64,000 nucleotides of DNA, taken from positions 62,001 to 126,000 of the forward strand of contig NZ_JAIUGV010000014.1 of assembly GCF_020164745.1 (NCBI RefSeq), in the 5' to 3' direction. Below are positions 33,120 to 40,822 of the stretch, piece by piece (position 1 is the first letter of the stretch; each line of letters starts with the position of its first letter). The DNA is from Mesorhizobium sp. ES1-4 (lineage in GTDB: Bacteria > Pseudomonadota > Alphaproteobacteria > Rhizobiales > Rhizobiaceae). The position numbers and the translations under genes were made by a program. A model generated the notes under the pieces. The model searched no databases, was not told where the DNA came from, and was given only the letters and a program-made list of their open reading frames with translations.

Positions 33120-33467
33120 ATGAGCGAGATGACGAAATTCGGTGCGGATCTGATCCAGGCCATGTCTGAGGCTCCGGCACATGCGCAAGGCAAGGACGTT
33201 CCCGGCATTCGGGTGACTGCTGTGGATGCCGGTACAGTTGACGCGAAGGCGATCCGCAAGAAGCTTGACCTTACTCAGGACGAAATGGCCACTGTGCTCG
33301 GTACAAGCCCTTCCGGGTACAAGAAATGGGAGCAAGGAAAGCGGCAACCCAGTGGCGCTGCTCGGACCTTGCTCCGCATCATGGAGAAAGAGCCCGAAGC
33401 GGTCTTGCGAGCTCTGTCAACCGACAAATCTGCCGAGGAAAATCGTACCGTCGCTGCATCTCACTGA
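33120..33467 (+). CDS. higA: HigA-like Xre antitoxin
   Basis: 115 residues, beginning MSEMTKFGADLIQAMSEA. C-terminal Xre HTH: AIRKKLDLTQDEMATVLGTS, PSGYKKWEQGKRQPSGAART. AAGG lies 8 nt upstream of the ATG at 33120. The same frame is continuous with the toxin remnant, so a fused product starting further upstream is conceivable. It would repress its own promoter and, in the intact system, bind the HigB toxin. Confidence 0.8.
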   Translation: MSEMTKFGADLIQAMSEAPAHAQGKDVPGIRVTAVDAGTVDAKAIRKKLDLTQDEMATVLGTSPSGYKKWEQGKRQPSGAARTLLRIMEKEPEAVLRALSTDKSAEENRTVAASH

Positions 33468-33499
33468 AATTGGGCGAGGGAGGGGGCTTTTCGCCCGGT

Positions 33500-34735
33500 C
33501 TACAGCCCGCTCGCCTTGGTGAGGTTGACGCGGAACCTGTCTCTGCGGCGCTGATAGCGGCGGGTCATTTCAGCGGAGGCATGGCCGAGTTGCTTCTGCA
33601 CATAGCGCTCATCGACCTCGGCCGAGGAGGCAAGGCCGGCGCGCAAGGAGTGGCCAGAGAATTTTGTTGCGCGATCGCCTTCGGGCAGGTCGCCGCGAAC
33701 ATCAGAGGCAAGCGCCGTGCGCTTGACCAGCCGCGCCACTTCCTGGTCGTTCAGCCGCTCGGCGCCCACTTTTTTGCCTTGCCCTGCCACCCTGCGAAAG
33801 AGGGGACCGTGGCCGATCCTGGAAAATTTGAGCCAGGTCTGCAGCGCGGCAACGGGGCAGGTGCTGTCGCCCGACCCGCGGCCGATCTCGACCTCACGCC
33901 AGCCGGTCTTGCCCCGCAACGTTACGAGCACACCCTTGTCGGGGAAAAAATCAATCCAGCCGCGGCCGTCCTCGGTTTGATCCCTGGCAATGTCGAGACC
34001 GACAATTTCCGAGCGGCGCAGGCCACCAGTGAAGCCAAGCAACAGCATGGCTCGGTCGCGCAGGCCACGCAGCGTGCCGCGGTCGAGCGTTTCGAGCATG
34101 GCAATGAGATCCTCAGGCAGGATCGCCTCCTTCTGCACCGGCGGTTTTGCATGGCTGTTGCGAATGCCGGCCAGCACGGTGGCGATGTGCCGGTCTTTTC
34201 TATCCAACGGCTGGCCACGCTGTGTATAATTCCAGGTCAGGGATGAGAGACGGCGCTCGATCGTTGCCACGGATTTTTTATCCTTACCAAATCCCGAAGC
34301 CTGCGCCGTGATGTAGAGGCCAACGGTCTGTGGGTCAGGTGGAAACACCGACAAATTCTGGCGGCGGGCCCATGCGCTAAAATGCTTCCAGTCGGCAGCA
34401 TAGGCACGGCGGGTGTTGGCGGAACTCGCTGCCTCGACGTACTTTCGCGCATGACCGGCGAGTTGTTCCAGATGCGCCGGTATACGATTTGACGGCGTGA
34501 TCGGCTGGGGAGGGGAGGGCGTCCCGTCCGACGTCTGGTCGTCGGATCGGCCCATAGCCATGACGACGTCGACGATATCGGGCAGATCGCTGCCGAGACC
34601 ATCGTCGGCGATCGCGCTCTCGGACTCGGCCGACAGCTGGGTGGCGGGAACACCGTTTCCAAATGCCGTGCTGTGGGACGGTGCTGAGGTCGGCTCGACG
34701 TGATTTTCGGGTTTCTGCTCGCTGAAAATGGCCAT
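33500..34735 (-). CDS. Tyrosine-type site-specific recombinase/integrase
   Basis: 411 residues. SAM-like core-binding domain (residues ~95-190, SANTRRAYAADWKHFSAWAR), then the catalytic domain: Arg in GGLRRSEIVGL, Lys in LRGKTGWREVEI, HSLRAGLASSAEVDERYVQK, His in QLGHASAEMTRRYQRR with the nucleophilic Tyr. A Pro/Ser-rich N-terminal extension of ~90 residues is unusual. It is divergent from DUF1403 across a large palindrome. Confidence 0.9.
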   Translation of the reverse strand: MAIFSEQKPENHVEPTSAPSHSTAFGNGVPATQLSAESESAIADDGLGSDLPDIVDVVMAMGRSDDQTSDGTPSPPQPITPSNRIPAHLEQLAGHARKYVEAASSANTRRAYAADWKHFSAWARRQNLSVFPPDPQTVGLYITAQASGFGKDKKSVATIERRLSSLTWNYTQRGQPLDRKDRHIATVLAGIRNSHAKPPVQKEAILPEDLIAMLETLDRGTLRGLRDRAMLLLGFTGGLRRSEIVGLDIARDQTEDGRGWIDFFPDKGVLVTLRGKTGWREVEIGRGSGDSTCPVAALQTWLKFSRIGHGPLFRRVAGQGKKVGAERLNDQEVARLVKRTALASDVRGDLPEGDRATKFSGHSLRAGLASSAEVDERYVQKQLGHASAEMTRRYQRRRDRFRVNLTKASGL

Positions 34736-34751
34736 TTTGGCAGCCTACGTA

Positions 34752-34786
34752 ATGACGAACGATAATGCAACATTATCATTCGTCAT
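34752..34786. promoter_or_regulatory. 35-bp inverted repeat between integrase and DUF1403 gene
   Basis: ATGACGAACGATAATG (34752-34767) and CATTATCATTCGTCAT (34771-34786) are inverted repeats with one mismatch around a CAA spacer. It sits in the 125-bp divergent promoter region 17 nt from the integrase start. It could be an operator, a partition-like site or a recombinase site. Confidence 0.65.
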
Positions 34787-34860
34787 GGCTCGGCGACAGC
34801 CTGTGCGTTTTGATGCGAAATCGATGGCATAAAGCGCACCCGTATTTTACGCTCCAGACC

Positions 34861-35817
34861 ATGATTCGCCTCAACCCCGCCACCGCCAGCCCTACCGCGC
34901 CACCGATCGTTCCGGCCTGGGCGCTGGCCACTGGCGGCGCGCCGAGCGACGCCGATGCAGCCTTCCAGGCCGGCGCCGCCCTGGGTGCGCTCGACAGCCT
35001 CGCCCGCGCGCAGCCGGGCTGGGCCGGCGCGTGGCGCCAGCGGCTGGCACTTCGCTGTGCCGCCGCCAGCATGCGACTGGCCGGCCGCGCCGAGGACGAA
35101 GCCGCGCTGCGCGATGCCTGGCATCTGTGCTCGACCGGCGCCGATCCCGGCCCCGCCGGCGCTATTTTTGGTGTGTGGCGGCAGCTGACGCTGCGATCGC
35201 CCGTGGCCAGCGCGGAACAGATGGCCAAGGTGGTTGAGATGCTCGGGCTAGCCTTTGATGACGAAGCTCTCTCAGATCTTTGTGCGGCGATCGACGATCA
35301 GGTCCGCGCCGGCAAGTCGGCGCCGTTCGCCGCGGCCGCGATCGTCGCCCGCGTCGTCGCGGTACGGCCCGATGCCGAGCTTTTGGCCTGGTGGCTCGCC
35401 GACCTGGTGCTGGCGCAAAGCCTGCGCTGGCCACGGCCGCTGCCGCTGTTGATGGCGCAGACTTATGGACCAGTCTTCCGCGCCGAGGCCGGCGGCGGCA
35501 AGCGCATCCGACCCGGGGAAGAAGGTTTTGAACGGGCGGTCTGCCTGGCGCTGGTTCAAGCGGCGGCCGATGCCTGTCGGCTGGCTGCGGAGCTGTCGCG
35601 CCGCGCCGAAAAGCTCCTGACGGTGGCGCCGAAACTGCGTGCCAAAGGCGCCGGCGACGTGATTTTTCTGCTGCTCAACGAAGACGCCGTCTCCGGTTCG
35701 CTGACGACGAAAAGCCTGTCGCGTTTCGCCGCACGGCGCCTGTTCGAGCGGCTGCAACAGCTCGAGGCGGTGCGCGAGCTGTCTGGCCGTTCCTCTTTCC
35801 GGCTGTTTGGGCTGTAG
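34861..35817 (+). CDS. DUF1403 family protein
   Basis: 318 residues, Ala-rich and helical. Family pattern: VPAWALATGGAPSDADAAFQ, AAASMRLAGRAEDEAALRDA, ELLAWWLADLVLAQSLRWPR and LLLNEDAVSGSLTTKSLSRF. DUF1403 genes are commonly paired with scpB on rhizobial mobile elements; biochemical role unknown. The ATG at 34861 was chosen; an upstream frame from 34765 runs through the palindrome. scpB starts 2 nt after the stop. Confidence 0.85.
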   Translation: MIRLNPATASPTAPPIVPAWALATGGAPSDADAAFQAGAALGALDSLARAQPGWAGAWRQRLALRCAAASMRLAGRAEDEAALRDAWHLCSTGADPGPAGAIFGVWRQLTLRSPVASAEQMAKVVEMLGLAFDDEALSDLCAAIDDQVRAGKSAPFAAAAIVARVVAVRPDAELLAWWLADLVLAQSLRWPRPLPLLMAQTYGPVFRAEAGGGKRIRPGEEGFERAVCLALVQAAADACRLAAELSRRAEKLLTVAPKLRAKGAGDVIFLLLNEDAVSGSLTTKSLSRFAARRLFERLQQLEAVRELSGRSSFRLFGL

Positions 35818-35819
35818 CG

Positions 35820-36593
35820 ATGAGCGAAGCCTCCGCCCGCCGCAAGCCAAGCGATCAGCCGGCACTGCTTGACACCGAGCTCGAGCACCTGCCGTCGGAA
35901 CTGCGCTGGCGCGAGTGGATGGGCCGGGTCGAAGCGGTGATCTTTGCAGCAAGCGAACCGGTGACACGTAGTGTCCTCGCGCGCGTGGTCGGCAAAAACT
36001 GCAATCTCGAGCTGGTCATCGACGACATCCGCGCCGAGCTCGCCGGCCGCCCCTACGAGCTGGTCGCGGTCGCCGGCGGCTGGCAGCACCGGACCAAAAA
36101 AGCCTTTGCCGACGTTATCCGCAGTGCATTCGGCTCAGCCGGCCAGGAGGCGAAGGAATTATCGCAGGCGGAGGCGCTTGTCTTGATGTGCATTGCCTAT
36201 TTCCAGCCGATCACGCGTGGCGAGCTGTCGAGCTTTTTCGGCAAGGAGGTGTCACGCGACCTGATCGGCGTGCTGCGCGGGCAGGAGCTGATCGCGTCGG
36301 GGCCGCGCAGCCCCACTCAAGGCGCGCCCTACACCTATGTGACGACGAAGAATTTTCTGTCGCAGTTCGGGCTCGACACGCTGCGCCAGCTGCCGGATTT
36401 CGAGGCACTCGAGGACGCCGGGCTGCTGTCGAAGGAGAAGCTGGTGGCCCGGGATATTCCGACCGGATTGGCGAACGGGGAGAGCGACGGGGAAGAGTCA
36501 AAGACAGAGGTCGTTGAAAATGGAATGCCGTCAGCGGTGGTCTCTGGATCTCGTCCCCAGGGACAGGTCCCAATCCAACACCAGGATGATTGA
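35820..36593 (+). CDS. scpB: SMC-Scp complex subunit ScpB-like
   Basis: 257 residues. Two winged-helix domains of ScpB: WMGRVEAVIFAASEPVTRSV, AELAGRPYELVAVAGGWQHR, LSQAEALVLMCIAYFQPITR and PYTYVTTKNFLSQFGLDTLR. The last ~50 residues are low-complexity. Chromosomal ScpB works with SMC and ScpA in condensation; neither partner is encoded here, so this element-borne copy may act with DUF1403 instead. Confidence 0.88.
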   Translation: MSEASARRKPSDQPALLDTELEHLPSELRWREWMGRVEAVIFAASEPVTRSVLARVVGKNCNLELVIDDIRAELAGRPYELVAVAGGWQHRTKKAFADVIRSAFGSAGQEAKELSQAEALVLMCIAYFQPITRGELSSFFGKEVSRDLIGVLRGQELIASGPRSPTQGAPYTYVTTKNFLSQFGLDTLRQLPDFEALEDAGLLSKEKLVARDIPTGLANGESDGEESKTEVVENGMPSAVVSGSRPQGQVPIQHQDD

Positions 36594-36617
36594 TCCTGCG
36601 CCAGGCGAAACACAGCG

Positions 36618-38849
36618 ATGACGTTTGATCTGACAAAATTGGGCTGGAAAGCCTTTCAGGATCTCGCCACAGCCGTTGCGGCCGAGATCCTGAAACGCCC
36701 GGTGCAGACCTTCCTGGGGTCGAACGATGGAGGTCGAGATGGAGCGTTTCTTGGGACTTGGACCGGTGACGACGGCCAGCCGGTCAAGTCGACGCTCCAG
36801 TGCAAGTACAAGGGGAAGCCGGGCGCCAACCTGACGTTGGCCAACCTCAAGAGCGAGCTGCCAAAGGCAGTGCTGCTGGCTCAGAACGGGCTCGCTGAGG
36901 ATTATGTGATCCTGACCAATGCCGGCGTCTCGGGTGACGCGGACAAGGAGATTTGTGCCGCCTTCGAGGCGGCTGGCGTTAAGCGATGTCAGGTATTTGG
37001 CGGCTCGTGGATCCAGCAACAGCTCGACCAGAGTGTGCGTTTGCGCATGCTGGTGCCCCGCATCTACGGGATCGGCGACCTCTCGCACGTCATCACCGAC
37101 CATGCCTATAAACAGGCCAAGGCAATCCTCGACAATATGGGATCCGATCTCAGCTGCTTCGTGCCGACCGACGCCTATCGACAGGCGGTCAAGGCGCTCC
37201 AAGAGCATCGCTTCGTCATCTTGCTGGGTGATCCGGCCTCGGGCAAATCGACGATCGCGGCGATCCTGGCGCTGGGCGCACTCGACGACGGCTGTATTGG
37301 CGCCGTGAAGATCAACGCGCCAGACCAGTTGCACTTTTGGCATCCTGGCGAGAAGCAGTTGCTATGGGTTGACGACGCCTTCGGGTCCAATCACTTCGAC
37401 GTGGACCGGATGAGCCGGTGGAATGCCGAACTCGGCACGATGCGTGCGGCGATCGAGGGCGGCGCCCGGATCATCTTTACGTCCCGCAACTATATCTGGG
37501 GAGCGGCCCGACCCCACCTAAAGCAGAGCGCGTTCCGCTTGTTCAAGGAGAGCCAGGTCGTCGTAAATGTCCAAGAGCTGACCGATAATGAGCGCGCGCA
37601 GATGCTTTATAATCACGTCCGCCGGATCCAGCCTCAGGCAATGCGCCGGCGGCTGAAGCTGTTTATGCCCGCTGTCGCTGCCAACAAAGCATTTCTGCCA
37701 GAAACCGCACGACGGCTCGGTGATCCGCTGTTCATCAGCAAGCTGAAGCTGAGCTCGGGCCGGATGAAGGAGCTTGTCGAGCAGCCGGTCGAGTTTCTGA
37801 CCGAAGTGCTCGAACAGCTCGATGCGCCATCGCTCGGCGCGATCGCATTGATTTTCCTCAATTCGGAAAGCGGCGTGCCGTCGCCGATCGGGCAGCACCC
37901 GGCGCTCGAAATGGTCACGCGGCTCTTGGGCGTGCAGCCGGCGGCTGTCGCCATGGCAATGGAGCATTTGAATGACAGCCTCACGCGGCGCCTTTCTGCT
38001 GACGACGGTGATCGCTGGGTGTTCCGACATCCGACCGTGACCGATGCATTCGCCGAGATAGTTGCCCGCTCCCCCGAACTGATCGAGCTTTATGTGCATG
38101 GCGCCAAGGTCGATCGGCTAATGCGCGAGGTGGTATGCGCACCGTTGACTGCTGAACATGCCCATGTCCGCGTCCCGGCCTCGCTGTTTGCAGTGCTCTT
38201 GGAGAGATTTCAGGATCGTTCACTCGACGAGAGTTTCAAATCGTTCCTTGGGGCCCGTGCGGGTGACGGCTTTCTCGGCAAGATCGTCGTTGCGCGGCCA
38301 GACATACTCGAATGGGCAGCAACGACAAATACCAGCTACCTTTCGTCGGGCAGTCTGGTGCTCTTGGCGGCCCTCAACTCATACGGTCTCCTGCCCGAAG
38401 CAGCCCGAGAGAGGATCGTGGAACGCGTGGACGATGACACGATCACCTGGATGCGGACTGATGTGTTTGCGAACAATATGTACCGGCAGATCTTCACTCA
38501 CGAGGAGTTCGATGACCTTGCGGCGCGCTTCCGCAAAGAATGGCTGAATAATCTCGGGAACCTGCTCGACGACCTGCGCGACCGTTTCTCCTCAGACAAC
38601 GAGCTCGGTCTCTATGAGGAGTTCAAGGACAGCATGGAAAAGGCCGAGGCCTTCTTCTTCCCCGAGGGCCGGACAGAGCTGCTCGATACCTTCTATTCCG
38701 AAGTCAGCACACATATCAGCACGCTCGAGGAGGACAGGTCCTCCTCTGAACCTTCCGTATGGTCGGCGCAGGCGACAACGTCGGCAAGTATCTCCGCGAC
38801 GTCGGCTACGGCAGACAGCAGTACGATCTTCGACGATGTCGATGATTAG
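36618..38849 (+). CDS. Nuclease-STAND NTPase (restriction-like domain + nSTAND3-type ATPase)
   Basis: 743 residues. Residues ~1-150: Mrr/PD-(D/E)XK-like nuclease domain with SNDGGRDGAFLGTW and LQCKYKG (D...QxK). Residues ~190-450: STAND-type ATPase with Walker A LLGDPASGKSTIAA (~203) and Walker B LLWVDDAFG (~250). The C-terminal part is helical, probably the sensor, ending in a Ser/Thr/Asp-rich tail. Such proteins are predicted or shown to sense phage proteins and trigger nuclease activity (Avs-like). It follows scpB by 25 nt and may be co-transcribed. Confidence 0.82.
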   Translation: MTFDLTKLGWKAFQDLATAVAAEILKRPVQTFLGSNDGGRDGAFLGTWTGDDGQPVKSTLQCKYKGKPGANLTLANLKSELPKAVLLAQNGLAEDYVILTNAGVSGDADKEICAAFEAAGVKRCQVFGGSWIQQQLDQSVRLRMLVPRIYGIGDLSHVITDHAYKQAKAILDNMGSDLSCFVPTDAYRQAVKALQEHRFVILLGDPASGKSTIAAILALGALDDGCIGAVKINAPDQLHFWHPGEKQLLWVDDAFGSNHFDVDRMSRWNAELGTMRAAIEGGARIIFTSRNYIWGAARPHLKQSAFRLFKESQVVVNVQELTDNERAQMLYNHVRRIQPQAMRRRLKLFMPAVAANKAFLPETARRLGDPLFISKLKLSSGRMKELVEQPVEFLTEVLEQLDAPSLGAIALIFLNSESGVPSPIGQHPALEMVTRLLGVQPAAVAMAMEHLNDSLTRRLSADDGDRWVFRHPTVTDAFAEIVARSPELIELYVHGAKVDRLMREVVCAPLTAEHAHVRVPASLFAVLLERFQDRSLDESFKSFLGARAGDGFLGKIVVARPDILEWAATTNTSYLSSGSLVLLAALNSYGLLPEAARERIVERVDDDTITWMRTDVFANNMYRQIFTHEEFDDLAARFRKEWLNNLGNLLDDLRDRFSSDNELGLYEEFKDSMEKAEAFFFPEGRTELLDTFYSEVSTHISTLEEDRSSSEPSVWSAQATTSASISATSATADSSTIFDDVDD

Positions 38850-39038
38850 CAGGCAGAGCTGAGCCCCTCTGCTTGAATGGCTGCTTTGGTGCCGAGGAGA
38901 CAGGCGCCTGTTGCGCGCTGGCCGCGGCGCCGCCTCGATGCCGTCAAGATGCTTGGAGGCACGTGCCTCAGCCCGGCTTTAGCCGCGTCGCGAGACGCCC
39001 GTCTTGAAAAAGGACTCGAACGGCGCACACCCAAGATC

Positions 39039-39614
39039 TCAAAGGAGCAGACCACGAAGCTCCAGGACCAAACTGGTGAGATCGCCCGCATAGCTCGCAA
39101 CCATCGCCGGCAAAAATGTTTCTCTTCTGACGCGACTGAAATCCATGGGATGTCCCGCGCGCTCGCCGAGCATCGCCATGAATGACAGTTGCGATCGGCC
39201 ATTGCCTTCCCGGAAAGGATGGATCGCATTCAGCTCGCCTAGGAAATGGGCGGCCTGGGCCACGAAAGCCTCAGCGGTCTCCGCTCCGATCACCGAGGGA
39301 AGCGCATTGAAAAGCCGCTTCATCTCGCCGTCGATATACTCCGGAAAGCAGAACGGATTGCCCGCCTTCGCAGTTCGCACCGTGCGGTACTTGCCAGCCC
39401 AGCTGTAGACATCCTGGAACAGGTGGTAATGGACGCGGCGATAGTGGCTCGGGTCATAACGACCGCGCGGTAGCGGCTCGCCAGCGCGCAGCGTTGTCAT
39501 TTCAAGCTCAAAGGCCTCGAGCAATGCGGGATCCCGCAAGCCAAGCTTGTTCTTTAGGATTGTGGTACCTTTATAGGCGTAGGGATCGTCGAAGGCGTCG
39601 TAACCGACCGACAT
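39039..39614 (-). CDS. Fic/DOC family toxin
   Basis: 191 residues. Complete Fic core: YHLFQDVYSWAGKYRTVRTA, NPFCFPEYIDGEMKRLF (the flap and target-binding part), and the active-site motif HPFREGNGRSQLSFMAML with His and both Arg/Gly residues. Members usually transfer AMP from ATP to a target protein. The ATG overlaps the antitoxin stop by one base (TGATG), so the pair is coupled. Confidence 0.92.
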   Translation of the reverse strand: MSVGYDAFDDPYAYKGTTILKNKLGLRDPALLEAFELEMTTLRAGEPLPRGRYDPSHYRRVHYHLFQDVYSWAGKYRTVRTAKAGNPFCFPEYIDGEMKRLFNALPSVIGAETAEAFVAQAAHFLGELNAIHPFREGNGRSQLSFMAMLGERAGHPMDFSRVRRETFLPAMVASYAGDLTSLVLELRGLLL

Positions 39615-39823
39615 CACCCGCGGGACTTGGCGTCCAGATAAGCGCGGATGATCTCGGCCCGCTGATCGTCAGGCGAAAGCTTGCGCTTCTTTAAATCCGC
39701 AAGACGCTTGCGGCTGGCCGCGCTCAAGTTGATGCCTTCGACGGCTGTGATCGCCGCGAATGTGCGCTGTCCGAGGATATGGCTTGGCGCGCTAGGCGTC
39801 AGACCCTTGGTGGATTTCTTCAT
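39614..39823 (-). CDS. Small antitoxin partner of Fic
   Basis: 69 residues, beginning MKKSTKGLTPSAPSHILGQR; GGGGAAG lies 4 nt upstream. The helix FAAITAVEGINLSAASRKRL contains an ITAVEG segment resembling the Fic inhibitory motif [S/T]xxxE[G/N], but with the Thr one residue too close to the Glu. The C-terminus (RAEIIRAYLDAKSRG) is typical of Fic antitoxins. It probably inserts its Glu into the ATP site of Fic. Confidence 0.75.
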   Translation of the reverse strand: MKKSTKGLTPSAPSHILGQRTFAAITAVEGINLSAASRKRLADLKKRKLSPDDQRAEIIRAYLDAKSRG

Positions 39824-39856
39824 GCTTCCCCTGTCATCGAAGGCGACACTGACCAA

Positions 39857-40063
39857 CTAGCGGTCGAGCAGCTTACGCGCCTGTGAAATGCGGTCCTTGA
39901 GCCCGGCTTGAAAGCTTGGGTCACGTCTGCGGGTCTCAATATGAGTGGTTATCGCTGCCCGAATAATATCGGACACGGGCCGATTTTCAACGCTGGCGAC
40001 CATCTCAAGGGCCTGAGCCTGCTCTTCGGAGAGGCGAACAGTCATCGCTTTAGCTTGTTTCAT
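39857..40063 (-). CDS. Ribbon-helix-helix antitoxin-like regulator
   Basis: 68 residues. N-terminal RHH: AMTVRLSEEQAQALEMVASV, ENRPVSDIIRAAITTHIETR. Likely the DNA-binding repressor of the Fic module, which begins 33 nt downstream. The MTVRLSEEQ start at 40045 is an alternative; no strong ribosome-binding site is seen for either. It is divergent from the ubiquitin-like operon over an 81-bp gap with GGTATC repeats. Confidence 0.82.
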   Translation of the reverse strand: MKQAKAMTVRLSEEQAQALEMVASVENRPVSDIIRAAITTHIETRRRDPSFQAGLKDRISQARKLLDR

Positions 40064-40105
40064 GGCGCTGTTTTGCACCAAAACATGCCTCTTGTCAACC
40101 ACCTT

Positions 40106-40127
40106 GGTATCGTGGTATCACGGTATC
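40106..40127. promoter_or_regulatory. Triple GGTATC operator shared by Fic module and Ubl operon
   Basis: Three GGTATC hexamers at 40106, 40114 and 40122, with an exact 8-bp period, lie in the divergent promoter region. Tandem short repeats are typical of RHH repressors. A TTGTCA (40092-40097) and GTATCA (40115-40120) could be the -35/-10 of the rightward operon, overlapping the repeats. Confidence 0.65.
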
Positions 40128-40144
40128 AAATTACGGAGGTGACG

Positions 40145-40420
40145 ATGAGCGAAATTCAGAATGACGAGCACGGGCGCCCTGACCGTCCCAAGATGTTCGA
40201 GATCAAGATAGATCGCATGAACTACAAGGTCTCCGAGGCGATTCTGACGGGAGCGCAGTTGCGGCAGTTGCCTGAGCCCAACATTGGGCCGGATCGCGAT
40301 CTCTTCGAGGTTGTGCCGGGCGGATCCGACGTAAAGATCGAGGCTGACGCGAAGGTCGAGATGCGCAATGGTCTGCGCTTGTTCACGGCGCCGGCGCAGA
40401 TCAATCCTGGCCGTGGATGA
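40145..40420 (+). CDS. Multiubiquitin-domain (Ubl) protein, single domain
   Basis: 91 residues beginning MSEIQNDEHGRPDRP, with ACGGAGGTGACG upstream. Residues ~18-88 match one Multi_ubiq beta-grasp domain: FEIKIDRMNYKVSEAILTGA, QLRQLPEPNIGPDRDLFEVV, then VEMRNGLRLFTAPAQINPGR. It is the presumed modifier of the operon. The C-terminus is PGRG, not the classical GG, so JAB trimming or another chemistry would be needed for conjugation. It is followed 12 nt later by the E2-like gene. Confidence 0.85.
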   Translation: MSEIQNDEHGRPDRPKMFEIKIDRMNYKVSEAILTGAQLRQLPEPNIGPDRDLFEVVPGGSDVKIEADAKVEMRNGLRLFTAPAQINPGRG

Positions 40421-40432
40421 GGGAAGGCGACG

Positions 40433-40822
40433 ATGCTGCCAGCGGTCGACCAGGACTATCTGCAGGCGCGGGTGCCGGGCCATAGCGTTTCGCTCGATGG
40501 CGGCATGATCGCTATCATAATCCCATCCTTCCCGCTGCCGTCGGGATTCACGGCTGTCGCAGCCGATCTCCTGCTGCGGCTCTCGCCCGGGTACCCGGAT
40601 GTTGCGCCGGACATGTGGTGGTTTGAGCCAGCGGTGCACCGCACGGATGGGCAGGTGATCGAGGCGACCCAGTCGCAGGAGGCCTATCTCGGCCGTACGT
40701 GGCAGCGTTGGTCGCGCCACTTTCAAGCCGGACAATGGCGGTCCGGCATCGACTCGCTCGAAAGCTATCTGACCCTCGTCAGGAAGGAACTTGACGCTGC
40801 CGGGAGGGCGCGCGCTGCATGA
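40433..40822 (+). CDS. E2-like protein, prokaryotic E2 family E
   Basis: 129 residues. Family E pattern: LPAVDQDYLQARVPGH, IIIPSFPLPSGFTAVAADLL, LSPGYPDVAPDMWWFEP, then WQRWSRHFQAGQWRSGIDSL. The UBC-like fold is clear, but the protein contains no cysteine at all, so it cannot form a thioester; lack of the catalytic Cys is known for this family. It may act as a scaffold. AAGGCGACG precedes the ATG, and the stop overlaps the next gene by 4 nt. Confidence 0.85.
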   Translation: MLPAVDQDYLQARVPGHSVSLDGGMIAIIIPSFPLPSGFTAVAADLLLRLSPGYPDVAPDMWWFEPAVHRTDGQVIEATQSQEAYLGRTWQRWSRHFQAGQWRSGIDSLESYLTLVRKELDAAGRARAA

